Part shown: positions 34,717-46,700 of the stretch, one piece after another
Layout of the letters: each line of letters starts with the position of its first letter
Numbering within the stretch: the first letter of the stretch is position 1
NCBI RefSeq assembly: GCF_035083965.1
Contig: NC_089738.1
Span: 14,410,734-14,474,733, forward strand
Reading direction: 5' to 3'
DNA: 64,000 bases
Source: Branchiostoma lanceolatum
Taxonomy: Eukaryota > Chordata > Leptocardii > Amphioxiformes > Branchiostomatidae
Program-made: the position numbers and the translations under genes
Notes under the pieces: model-generated
What the model was told of the DNA's origin: nothing
Database searches by the model: none
What the model saw: only the letters and a program-made list of their open reading frames with translations

Positions 34717-37700
34717 ATGGCAGCTCACATGGCAAACGTGCTCCTCACAAGTTTGTCGGAAAAAGAAGGAAAATCTTTGCTCCCGTGGGCCATTGAAGCA
34801 GCGAACGAGCACCAACTGTTACAGAGTGAAGTAAGTGTAACTGAGATGTAAATGGCAAAGAGTAGTCTTGAGTAGTGGTCTAATGAGGGGTTTCGATTGC
34901 AAGGGGGGGGGGGGCGGCGCTGCACACATGTCTGCTAACTAAAACTTTGAATCCAGTTAGGAATGTGTACATAAACATAACGCCAGGCATAGGTGCAGAG
35001 GTTTAGGTGCAGGTTCAGAGGTTTAAAATAACATGTGGTCTTCAATGATGACTGTCATCAAGAAACAGTTAACAGAAATAAATACTACATATCACTTCAG
35101 AACTTCTGAGCAGTGTTTCTCCTTGGATATCAAAATATTACAGCAATCAATGATACAATATGGAGAAACAGCAAAAACAACAACATGTACTAGTATGCAA
35201 CATCTGGATCAACATAGTACTTCAAGAACACTTTAGTTTGATAAGGCCATGTTGATTTGATTATTCAGGGCTCCAGACTAACTTTTAGGCCTAGGAGCAC
35301 TGTGCTCCTAACTCAAAAAAGTTAGGGGCACCAGCAAAAATCTAGGGGCACCACTACAAAAAGTTGGAAGAACAAGCAAAAGTCTTGGCTATACCAAATA
35401 ATACTCCTATTAATCATTGTTATACGTTAACAACCGGGAATAAAGTATTTGAATAGATCATAAAAGATAAAAACCTACATTGATGGTGCAGAACAATTGG
35501 CAATTCAATTCATTCAATACCTTCCTACATACTGATACTAGTACGATGGATTTTTAGAAAAATTGGGCATAGGTTCCCCGGCTGGCCCCTATCCGGGGGG
35601 CCACGGTGCCTCAAGTTCAACAAGTTGAAAAATACACAATGGTATTTTTTACTTGGAACAAGGCAGGTAACGATTCACATAACCTTGAATGATAAATAAA
35701 TAGATGACTCTAGAACTTATCTATTGGGTTCATGACCAAAACAAATAAAGTCATATTCCATAATTTGAAACTTCACTGCTGGCATCAAGTTCAACATTTT
35801 TACAAGCATTTCTTTTCTTTTTACCCTCACCCTCTGTATACAGATAATCCAAAATACTTTAATATCCTTAAAATTCTTGCTCAAAATAGTATCAAAAATG
35901 ATCTGTTTGTGCCGACCCAGTCAAATCGGGAACTTCGAAACGCGTAGTTCAAATTTCGCGCGTCAGGACCCCGCGGCGCCGTCATCCAATGACAGGCAGA
36001 CCGCATGGGGAAAGCTTTGTGATTCGCCGCTGTGCAGTATAGACAGCAGCAGAATGAAAGTACATGCAGCACCATAACAACGGGCAGGTAATGAGCTTTG
36101 AAATGATACCGGTGACAAAAGGAAAATTTGATATTTTTTAAAATAAAACTCCACTTGAATTGATTCATCAATTTTTGATCGTAAAAATCATCGCTTGAAC
36201 AGGTCAGGTATATATATGACAGCAGGAAACAAGCCTTTCATTCTGCTGCGGTCTATTTTTCATAAACATCATGGCCGCCATTGTCATTGAAAGCAGCGAG
36301 CGTCCGGCGAGCGCTCACTTTCATCGACAAAGTTTTGGCGTTTGAAACATTTTACAAATCAAACAAATACACCACAAAGGAGAGAAACTTATATCCTTTA
36401 TTTCTATGGGTAACTTTGCCACTAGGAACGGATAGTTTTTGTACCGCGGGTGTGGGAACATGATAGAAAATTTACCGACGATATTCGCGGTAGCATTGGA
36501 TACCTATATTTTCGGCTTACCGCTTAGTTCTGCAGCCATTATCCTGGCGCAGGTCTTAATTTTGGATTGTCGCACCGTGCGACCGTGATTTTAAATCTAG
36601 TCGCATTCTCAAGAAACTGGTCGCATACATATTGTGTGCGAGTCGCACTCACGAGCGCTGTTATTTGATCAATTTTCGTCTGTTTCCACGAAAAAAGGCT
36701 TCGTCTGTGAATCATACAAACAGCTGCAAAATGAGCAAATATGTGCCGTGAATTGAAAAAAAGAAAACGGATTCTAATGTCATAGAATGCCAAACTTCAT
36801 TCATAAGTCAAAGAACGAAGAAGATGTGAAAGAACAAAAATGAAGAATCTATTTTGGTATACATTGTAGATCTAGTATATACATTTGTGCAACCTTCCTG
36901 GCGACATAGATTTCAGAATAAAAGGCCAAACTTTTCTTTGTTCACACGCTCACATCAGTTTTGGGTTCCTGGAGGACGTCATCTATATAACTGAATCAAC
37001 ATGGCCTATTGTGAGTACCAGTAATGGCACAAAAATAACTTCCCAATCTTCTCCTGCAGCAGAATGTACAGGCCTGGGTGAGTCACATTAACACAAGTCT
37101 GGGGACAGCCAAGACAAGGTGGGTACTGAATCTTGATAATATCATCTTGTTTTTTTGTGTGTTTGTGGCCATGGGGTGTCTGGCCAAACTAGTCTGCAAA
37201 TACTAGCACAACAAAATGCTTCGTTGTGACTTTTGGGCAATTCGGCATTCAACTTCACAATACAAATGATTTGTCAAGAACATTTTTGTACAAACATCTG
37301 TGTTGATTGAATGATATTTTACATGGTTGAATGTAATCAAGAATTGTTGTATTTTAGTGCCCTTGGTGGCATAAAGCAAGCCCACATCTTACAGTTACAC
37401 CCCTATGTCTGTACCATAGGTTGGAAGGACTATGTTTACTGGGTACCGTGGTGCGACAGTGCAGTGCAGGTACCTTCATACAGCATGGTACTTCCTGGAT
37501 CAGAATGCTGACTCAGGTTTTACAGGTATTTAGGACAACATTTTCTTTTAAAATACAATTTTTGTAAGAAGACAACAATGAGAAAGGGAGGCCATGAAGA
37601 CTGTCTTTATTTATTCTCTGAGCAAACTTTGCCCTCATACTGTAAAAGGGGAACTTTAGAACTTTAGAACTTTATTGTAAATCAAAATTGCAGTCCATAG

Positions 37701-40700
37701 GACTGAATTGCATTGATTTTACATAGTAATAATAGTATACAAACAATTTAATACAGTAGCATATTACAGTTAAAAAAACACCATTATTTATCAATTATTC
37801 AGATTAAAATTATTTTACAAAAAAAAGATGTATTTGCTGTATATTCTCTATTTAATTCAATGGAAGTAAGAAAATGGAGCATTTGCAGTTTTTTTTTTTT
37901 AGTTTACGGTTGAAACAAGGGGGTAGGCAGGCAAAAGACAGAACAAGCATCTTCAGGGTGGCTTTAAGTTTGCCAACATTAAATCACCACAAAATTTAAA
38001 CATTTACACTGAATTACAGTCTCCAGGTGGTCATGACATTCTTGAGAAGGCCTCAAGAACACCTTTAATTTTGTAATGTGGTGATCTTAGAATATCTGAT
38101 GTAATTTACTAATTATAAGAGTTGATATCCACTCGTAAGTAGATCTAGAGTTTGAAAATTTGCATTGTTCTTCCAAATTCAAGTGACCAGATTGGTCATT
38201 AACATTTCATGGATCTGAGATGTCCCCTGGTAAAATAGATAAAATTGAAATTGAAATTGATGTTGTCCACTCCTGTCCAGGCCTATGACTCACCGCTGAC
38301 CCTTCAGATGGCCAGCCATGACCTGGCCTGTGTTGTCCAGCAGGCTGCCCAGTACCCGGAGGTGGCCAGAGAGGTGGCCAGCACAAACATCCCCGCCCTG
38401 GTGCAATGTCTGCTGGGAGCCCAGGACCATCAGGTATTGGGGTGATGTTAGAAATGTTCTTTAGGGGGGATGATGGTATTGGCGCAGGCGCCTAGACCCT
38501 ACGGTGAGAGAGCTCAAGAATAAACAGGGCATTAAAACATTGAAAGCCTTTCTTGGTGGGCTTTTTGGTGAACTCTTGGCAAGTCTGGGGTGGGTATGAC
38601 AGTTCAGACTTCATAATTTTAGAATATGTTGACAAAAACGACCTTTCTTCATCTTTTTGTCTTCTGGACCCCCGGGAGATAGTGTGATGGTCGCGATCGG
38701 CCCTTATAAGGGAAATGGACTGACTCAAGTGCTCTCGCTCGGGGGTGTTTCCCCGGAGACTAGCCGTATAGAAGTTCTCGTAATTCTGATAGATGACAGT
38801 CTACAGAAGTGGTAAAAAATTGAGGGTAAGTTTTCTTGGTCAGGATCTTTGGTTCCTGAGATAATGACACCTAATTTCTGTCAACTTCCCCATAGGGATG
38901 CATGTATTATTGGCCCAAATTGGAATGTCCTAATCCCCCCTGAAGGTTGCAGAACACAGTATAATGTACTGTAAGTCTACTTATATATGGTATATTTCGA
39001 TTCGCGAATCAATTTCCCCGCTGATATGTTAATCATACTTTTGCCCCCCTCCCCACATTTACGACTGAGCTCGACTTCAGGGAAAAACAACACATAAACA
39101 ATGCACACGATTGTGTAAAACATGACAAACTTTTACACAGTACGTACATAGTATTTATCCATGACCCCCTGAGTCTATGACTTCACATAAAGAAATAAGT
39201 GCGACAAAAAAAGTTGAACACTTGGTAGAAATGTTAACGTGAAATCCAGCATGGCAGAAACTGTCATATATGGTAGATGAATAAACAAGCTTTCAGATGC
39301 ATTGATGAAGGTTAGACATCAAGGTAATAAGATACACAAGATAACGGTTACTCAAGCAACTGGATAGATTTTGGAAATGGTCAAATGTTTCACTAACTTT
39401 CAGGTAGCATGAGGTAGGATATTAAATATGACAATAATCTTGAACAATACTTAACAAACATCTTACTGACTCTGACTTTATTTAGATCCACAGTTGGCTT
39501 ATGTTGACATTGTTGTCCTTATTGCTCCAGTGGTTCCCCTCAGCTCTGGAGGCCCTGCACTCCTGTATGAAGAACTTCCCTGGTCCTTGTGGACCCTCCA
39601 AGGTTTGTTACATGACGGGTCTAACGCTCACAAATGCAGAGATTCTTTCCATGTATCTGGCAAAACATTGACAAAGTCTTCATTATTTTGTGGATGTCTT
39701 CTTGTAGGGATTCGGGTACATGTACCAGTAAGTTAGAGTGCAAATTGAAGGCTTGCATTAAGAGTGTAAAGATTTTAAACCATTTTATCATAAGGTAGAC
39801 TTGAAAAAAAGAGTATCAAACTCTTTGTGAAACCTGTAATTTGCGATTACCACCATGTTAAAATCATTGCATTTACTTTTGTGTATCTATAGTTATGGAA
39901 GACCTTACCAACGTTCCTGTACTTTTCATGTGTCAATTAAGTTCTGTATATTGTGATAAGTAACACAATGGAATGGTAGAAGAAATAGCAAACATTCAGT
40001 GGTTTGTTTAGAGCCTCTCCATTTCAAACTAGAATTGTCCAATCATGATATTTTCTTAGAATTAGCATATAATTGTGCTTACAATGTAAGCTACTAGCAC
40101 TAAGCCACTGAGTGACATGACAGCACATTGTTGTTGTTTACATGAATGTTTGTTTGTTTGTGTTGTTGTAGGGAAAGATTGAATCCCTTGTGTGTGGACT
40201 GATGGACACCAATCAACCCAGGCTGTCTCAGGTGGGACATCACACTTATACTTTTCTTACTTTTACATAGAAGCTTGCACCTCACCTCTAGTAAACCAAA
40301 ATAGCATATGACTTTTTTTATCTAATTTGTAAAACGATTGCAAAACCTTATGGAGAAGGGTTCAACTTCAATTCAGTCTAAATTCTTTTCCATAGAGAAT
40401 ACAACAAGGTGTAATCCTCATCACCCAAGGTACCAGCCTGACCGCAGGCCAAAGGGCCATCTGATCTGTGGGATGGCTGCGATCGAGGATGATGCGGAAT
40501 ACATTGTGTTGCATTCTTTCTATGTCATACACACCTGAAAAAACACACATTTGAATATGTGCTTTTATGTTACAGTATTGTTTTGACTGCAAATTTGAAA
40601 CACTATAAACCCCTTACCTCTCCTACTATGAAATTAAATCCCCACGAAAATAAATGACTCTACAGTAAACCCCTCCTTACCTGTACAGTTATTACAGCAG

Positions 40701-43700
40701 ACATGTCCACTGTTAGCTGGGTGTGGTGGGGGCGGGGCCGGCGGAGTGAAGTACAAGGAGGCCTGGACTCACCTGTGTGACCAGGTGTTGGGCTCACTGC
40801 ACCAGGTGTTGGACCACGCCTACCAGGACATCGAGACAGGTGGGTGGAATCCAATGTCCCATTGTCTTTTTTAACCTTTAGCACTCTGAAGTAGCTGTTT
40901 GGCACCCAATGCCCTATTTGGAACAGAGTTAGGCAGCAGGGAGAAGGTATTTACGTTTAGGACAGCATTCTTCACACTGCAGCAGTAACACATAGCTGTA
41001 GAAAAGTAGAAACAGTCGGTATTGCCCTGAGGAAGGTGACAGACGGTCACTGAAATGTTGGCTGTTGTATCTCCTTGGTTGGGAGTAAAGAAGTTTGTTT
41101 AACTGCTATGTATGTGTTCTGTAGGGTTGCAGACTTACAGCGTACCACAGGTGTCACTGCGTCTTAAGGCAGTCCCCGAGTCGGATCCAGTGAGGACCTT
41201 TGTCTTAAGCACCAGGTTTCACAATCTGTGTGGCTGTTTACAACAGTTAGTCAGGTGGGTATAGTGGCTCTGATATACATAGAGTACCGCAAGTCAATTT
41301 GTTGGTTGTCAGATGTTAAGAAAATCTAGTGGTTCCTCTGATATTCATTGTGGGCCACCCTTTGAACAATGGTGCCAGTACAGCTCGCAAAGACGTTAGA
41401 TAATACATGTATTTTGATGACAAAAATAGTATGAGTGGCTCCAGGCAAAGAGGACAGAAGAGACTCAGGAGCTACAATAGGTTTGGATACTGTAAATGCA
41501 TTTAAGTTTGCATGGTTTTCGTGCTAAGGGGAAAATGGAGTGTTCGCAGTGGTTTTGATTTCGCGGCAGTGCTATAGTCTCGTACTGCTACAGTGCTGGA
41601 CAAAAATGTTCACGGGGGTTTTAAGTTCGTGGGGAAACTGGTTGTGACCATTAGTTTTGTTTTCCGTCATGCCAATGTGTTACTCAATTTCTCTGCAGTC
41701 AGGACTTCCCATCTGTAGTGAGGATCCCTGTACCAGACATCCTTGCCTTACTGTGCAGGGCACTGGGGGTTAATGCCAAAATGCTGGTGTGTTTTTTTTC
41801 CTTCTCTGTTTACACCATGGATGTTGAGATTATGTTATTGTTATTGTTTGTTTGTATCGTATAACCACCGCCCTTAGGCATAACAGTTTTATACAGTAGG
41901 TACAGCCTGCATAGGACCAGGCTGTAAAGTTCGATCCACTCACACTGGGATGGACCCCTACTTTTATGATAAGTGTGGTGTGCTTTTTAACGGTGCGTGG
42001 CATCTGAAAAGAGAATATTTATAAGTAAATTTGAAGTAGCTTTATGTTGTTCAAACTTTGGACCACATCTTTTTTTTCCTTCAATGTTTCACAGTTTGGA
42101 AAAGCATCCATGGAACATATGCTTCTCATGTCCGTCCTTCCCAAGATGCATTGCTCTGCACTGAGCCTTCTTGAAGCCCTCATCATAAGGTAAGCCTTCA
42201 GTGTGATATTCTGACTCATATTCTAAATATAAAACTGGATAGTGAGTGAGTTAATGAGTGTGATATTTTCGTATAAAGCTGATAATTACAGTAGAAGATA
42301 TGATGTATATTTCTATGTATTAATGAGGGGGGAGTCAATGACCAGTCCTTATTCAACAGTAGCTCAAATGATAAGCAAGGAGGTCTCGATTTTACGTCCT
42401 ATCCAAAAGGACATACCTTACTGAAGCTAGAGACTCATTTTTACCTGAGTCGAGTGAGGAAATACAAATGTAGGTGTTAACTACCTTCCCCAAGGATACA
42501 ACATCGGGTTTGTCAGGGATTTGAACTCAGTACCTCCAGGTTCTGAGTCAACAACCCTAACCACAATTGTTTATTTCTGCAAAAGTCATGGTCTTTACAA
42601 ACTATCCTTTGGATCAGGCACAGACCCTGATGGGATAACAAATGATCATTCCCCTTGTATCCCCCAGCTGCAGAAGCCACCTGGTTCCGCATGCCTCCGT
42701 CATTTCACAGCTGCTGGTTTAGACCCTGATGGGATAACTAATGATCAGTCCCCTTGTATCCCCCCAGCTGCAGAAGCCACCTGGTTCCACATGCCTCCGT
42801 CATTTCACAGCTGCTGGTTCAAACCCTGGGCTGGACCACTTCAGAGGAGGGGGTGCCAGGGAGGCAAAAGCCTCACAGGTAAGCAGACATCCAATACAGG
42901 TCGTAAAACCTCTCAATACCTATATTTTATGATACTAAAACCTGGAAATTGTTTTTAAAAGTTATATATATTTCAATCCTTTTCTGGTCTCTTTATTGAC
43001 TTTACTAAAACTATAAATGATTGAAATGATTTTTAACCTTTGCATACTGTTTGGACTCAAATACATCTGAATTTAAAAGAGAATACACACACACACAATA
43101 TGGCCAAATCATCATACATCTATATTTTAGGTGTCATTGATCCAAAATATGGCCATGGTTTACTTATAACAAACTTTTTCAGAGGAAAGTGAAATGGACA
43201 GAATAGACTAAAACTAGTAAAAGACTTTAAGTGCAACCTTGTTCTAAAATGGATGACATCTTGTGTGTATTTTTGTTGACTGTCTCGTTCCATCAAATTT
43301 CTAGCACCCTTCGCAGCAGAGCATACACAGTCCTGACGGTGTGGCTGAACGTGTGTGGTGCAGCCAGCGGTGTGGACAGCCATGCTGATGTCATCCTGCA
43401 GCATGTAATAAAAGATGCCACGCCTCAGGCAGATACAACTAAGGTTTGTTTTTCGTTTGTTCTGCAACACCTCTGTTTAGTACAGTATCTACAAGCTGTG
43501 TAAGACCAGACTGTAAGGTTTGATTCACTGACAATGGGGTAGACCCCTCTGACTCTACTCGATGGACACAGCTTCTTTGGCCTGCACTGAAACCCTTGAC
43601 CCAGAAAAGCTAAACAGAAGTCAGTCAGCATTATTGACAGCCTGGCTGTGGCAGCCATTTTTGTCCGTTAAGAGCCATTTTTGAAGGCGGTCCTCGAAAT

Positions 43701-46700
43701 GGAATAGAGGTGTGGTTTCGGGATCGGTCTATTGCTTAGCTGAGAACCCAGCATCTATATATTAACTTCTCTTTCATTAGTACATTGGAGTCTCACAACT
43801 TCCCAGTCTACCCTGTTGTACCTTTATCCTACCTCCAGTTGAAAGCTAACAGACCAGGGAGCAGACCAGGAGACCCTGTTCTGTGTCTGTATAGCCGGTA
43901 TAACTGCCCTTCCGTGTAACACACCAGCTTTGCAGGCACGCGGCGCGGCAGTAGGTGGTTATATTACACTGAACAGTCTGTCACACTTGTTGTACCTTTA
44001 TCCCACCTCCAGTTGAAAGCCAACAGACCAGGGAGCCAGGACCAGTCCAGGAGACAGAAGAAGAAACAGCGGGGAGTGGACGTGACTGACCAGGGCCTGA
44101 CTGGACACAGGAAAGTGGACAGTCAGGCCAACAGTGACGTCTGTTCTGCCGCACTGGAAGGTAGGATGGATTGTCTAATGGTCACTTCACTTTTCATCTT
44201 TTTGAGAAATCATAGCCTGAAGCAGGTGTCTTACTGGACCGCTCCAAACTGTACTAGGAAATAACAGCTATTTTTCTCCAATTTTCCCTTGCAGTCATGC
44301 TGACAAGCGCTAGATACGTGACCTCTACAAACAAAATGGCCTCGTTTGAATGTCACATTCTCAGTTTCAGCTCCAAATCAAATAGTTTACATGCGCCATT
44401 TTTCTCCAATTTGTGTCATTTTTGAACTTTTAGGCAACAAACCAGTTTTTTTTACAATTTTGCCCAATTCAGCACAGTCCAGTGACATACAAGCTTAAAG
44501 TATTTTGCAAAAGACTGGTATGTTTGGTGAGATCCCAGGGGCGGAGCCAATTGATAGCTCCCTTGTTCTAAATAAACTGTTTGTTGTGCTTTTACACAGC
44601 GCTGAAAACCCTTCTAGAAGTGGTTGGGTCGATTATAAAGCCATCTATTCACAAGGTAAGACATTACTGTTAAGATCATTAAGCAAGGCTTTTTCATGGT
44701 ACATCGCTTAATACAAGAAAGCATTTTTTTCCAAATGTTGTCCTTTGTTACTGTACATTCATTTCTCTTCATGGTGATGTAATTTCATTGTAGAAGAGGA
44801 AAGAAGGTTTACACTTTTTTAATGATTGGAACAATAGTGTTGTACAGTAGTAATACATTAGAAATGCAAATATCACAGTTAGGTCACAGTGGAGAGGCCA
44901 CTACCAAAACTGTGAGAATAAAACAAACAACAACATTTTAAGATTTACAGTAAAAAACAAACCATTTTTCTTCAAAAAATGGTGGTGCTTATGTAGCAAC
45001 AATCTTTTTACCCTTTGTTCCCCCAGGAAACCCAAGAGTTTGTAATCCCCCTCCTACTGAAGATCCATCAGAACCAGTCGGACCCTCCCATCCCTTACTC
45101 CTGTGCCAGGTGTAGGAAGGGGCTGTACCAGCTCCTCCTGGCAGCTGTGCTGGTACTGCACCCTAGGTGGCCACCTCCCACCCACTGTGCAGTGAAGATC
45201 TTCAGTGTGGGACAGCAAGACTATGACTTACAGGTTATTCTTAATTTCTAATACATGTAATATCAAAGCAAATGATACTAAGGATAGTTTACTAAGGATA
45301 GTTATGTATCATCCATATTAATTTAACTTACGCCACATTGATTAATTTTGATTATATTGATTACATCTAAGCAGGCATCCATTTCCTTTAAAAAAATGTT
45401 TGTGACCTTACTGTAAATTGTGCGATGAAGCAGTGAAATGAGCAAAAATTGCAAGAAATATCAGAAAACGCTTTCTAATAAGCAAAGTCTTCCAAAGTCA
45501 AGGAAGACGGTGTGAAAGAACAAAAAATAAGAATTTATTGTATGTTATACTATGCTGTGTGTGTTAAGTCATTTGTTCAACCTTCCTGGGCAGTTAGATT
45601 TGATAACTTTTATCTCACATCTTTTGGCATGCTCGCATCAGTTTTGGGTTGTCATCCATGTGATTAAATCAGTATGGCTTTACTAGGAATAAAAAGTCCA
45701 TTCTTTTATTCTTGTATAGTCATACAGAGCTATGTGTGAGGATGAGTTTAACCAAGTATGATTTCATTTGCAGGTTTCCTCCTACTGCAGAGAAGCCCTG
45801 CTAACCTGCATGTCAATCATCCACCCCAGGGCACCCACCCTCCAATCACCAGTCATCATTTCTGACACGCCCACCATTTCAAAACCTTCAACCAATCATC
45901 TGGCACCAAGCTTCCAGATGCTGAGAACCAATGCCTCAGAAACCATGCTGAAAAATCCCTCCAGCAATGGCAATTTGTTCACAGCACCGTCTTTCAAATC
46001 AGCCAGCCAATCAGAAGGGATGTTGAAAGACCAACTACGTGTAAGCCAATCCGAATCCACCTCTTGTGAACGTATCCGGGTAGAAAGTTCTGATGTTCCA
46101 GAAAGTTTTTCAAAAAAGTTGAGGAGAGAAGAAGACATGGCAGGGCCTAGTGTTATCCACTTAGATGAAAGCAGCAGTAGCAGTGAAGGCCAAAGTTCAT
46201 CTGAGGACAGTGTAGAATTCCTTGAGGACGTCAAAAACAGCGAACCAGACAGTTCCACACTGGAGACAGGGGAACCTGAGGACGCTGTCAGCAACGCAGG
46301 AAGGGAGCTGGCTACACACATGCCTGACAATGAAGATGTGGTCTTGATACAGGTGGGACTTCCATGTAATTTTATATACAAGCAGACTGGTAGGACGCGG
46401 GTATGGCTATACGTAGGAGAATTATAATCTTTAACCATACATGTATGTCATAGCTGCTTTTCCTGAGAGGTCTGAAATGTCTTAACACCTGAACACTGTC
46501 CCTGTTTTTTCTGATATCATGTTGTATGGTTGTATGCTTGTTGAATACTACAGATGACCAGTAGTTCAGAAACAATTCAATCTGTACAACTGAATAAGAT
46601 TCAGTGATTATATATATGGCCTCCGTCGGTCAGTATTGACCATGGTAAAATCCTAATTCACAACAGCCCTACAGCATCGACTATGGCTAAACAGCCCTAT

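Noticed and set aside
37358..37469. PELP1 exon beginning at the attttag acceptor
   Set aside because: It keeps phase with its neighbours but its peptide has no match to PELP1. The exon 37420-37525, in another frame, gives RLEGLCLLGTVV and SWIRMLTQVLQ, which align well with human PELP1.
45896..46438. 180-residue minus-strand open frame
   Set aside because: Shadow of PELP1 exon 15 on the opposite strand.
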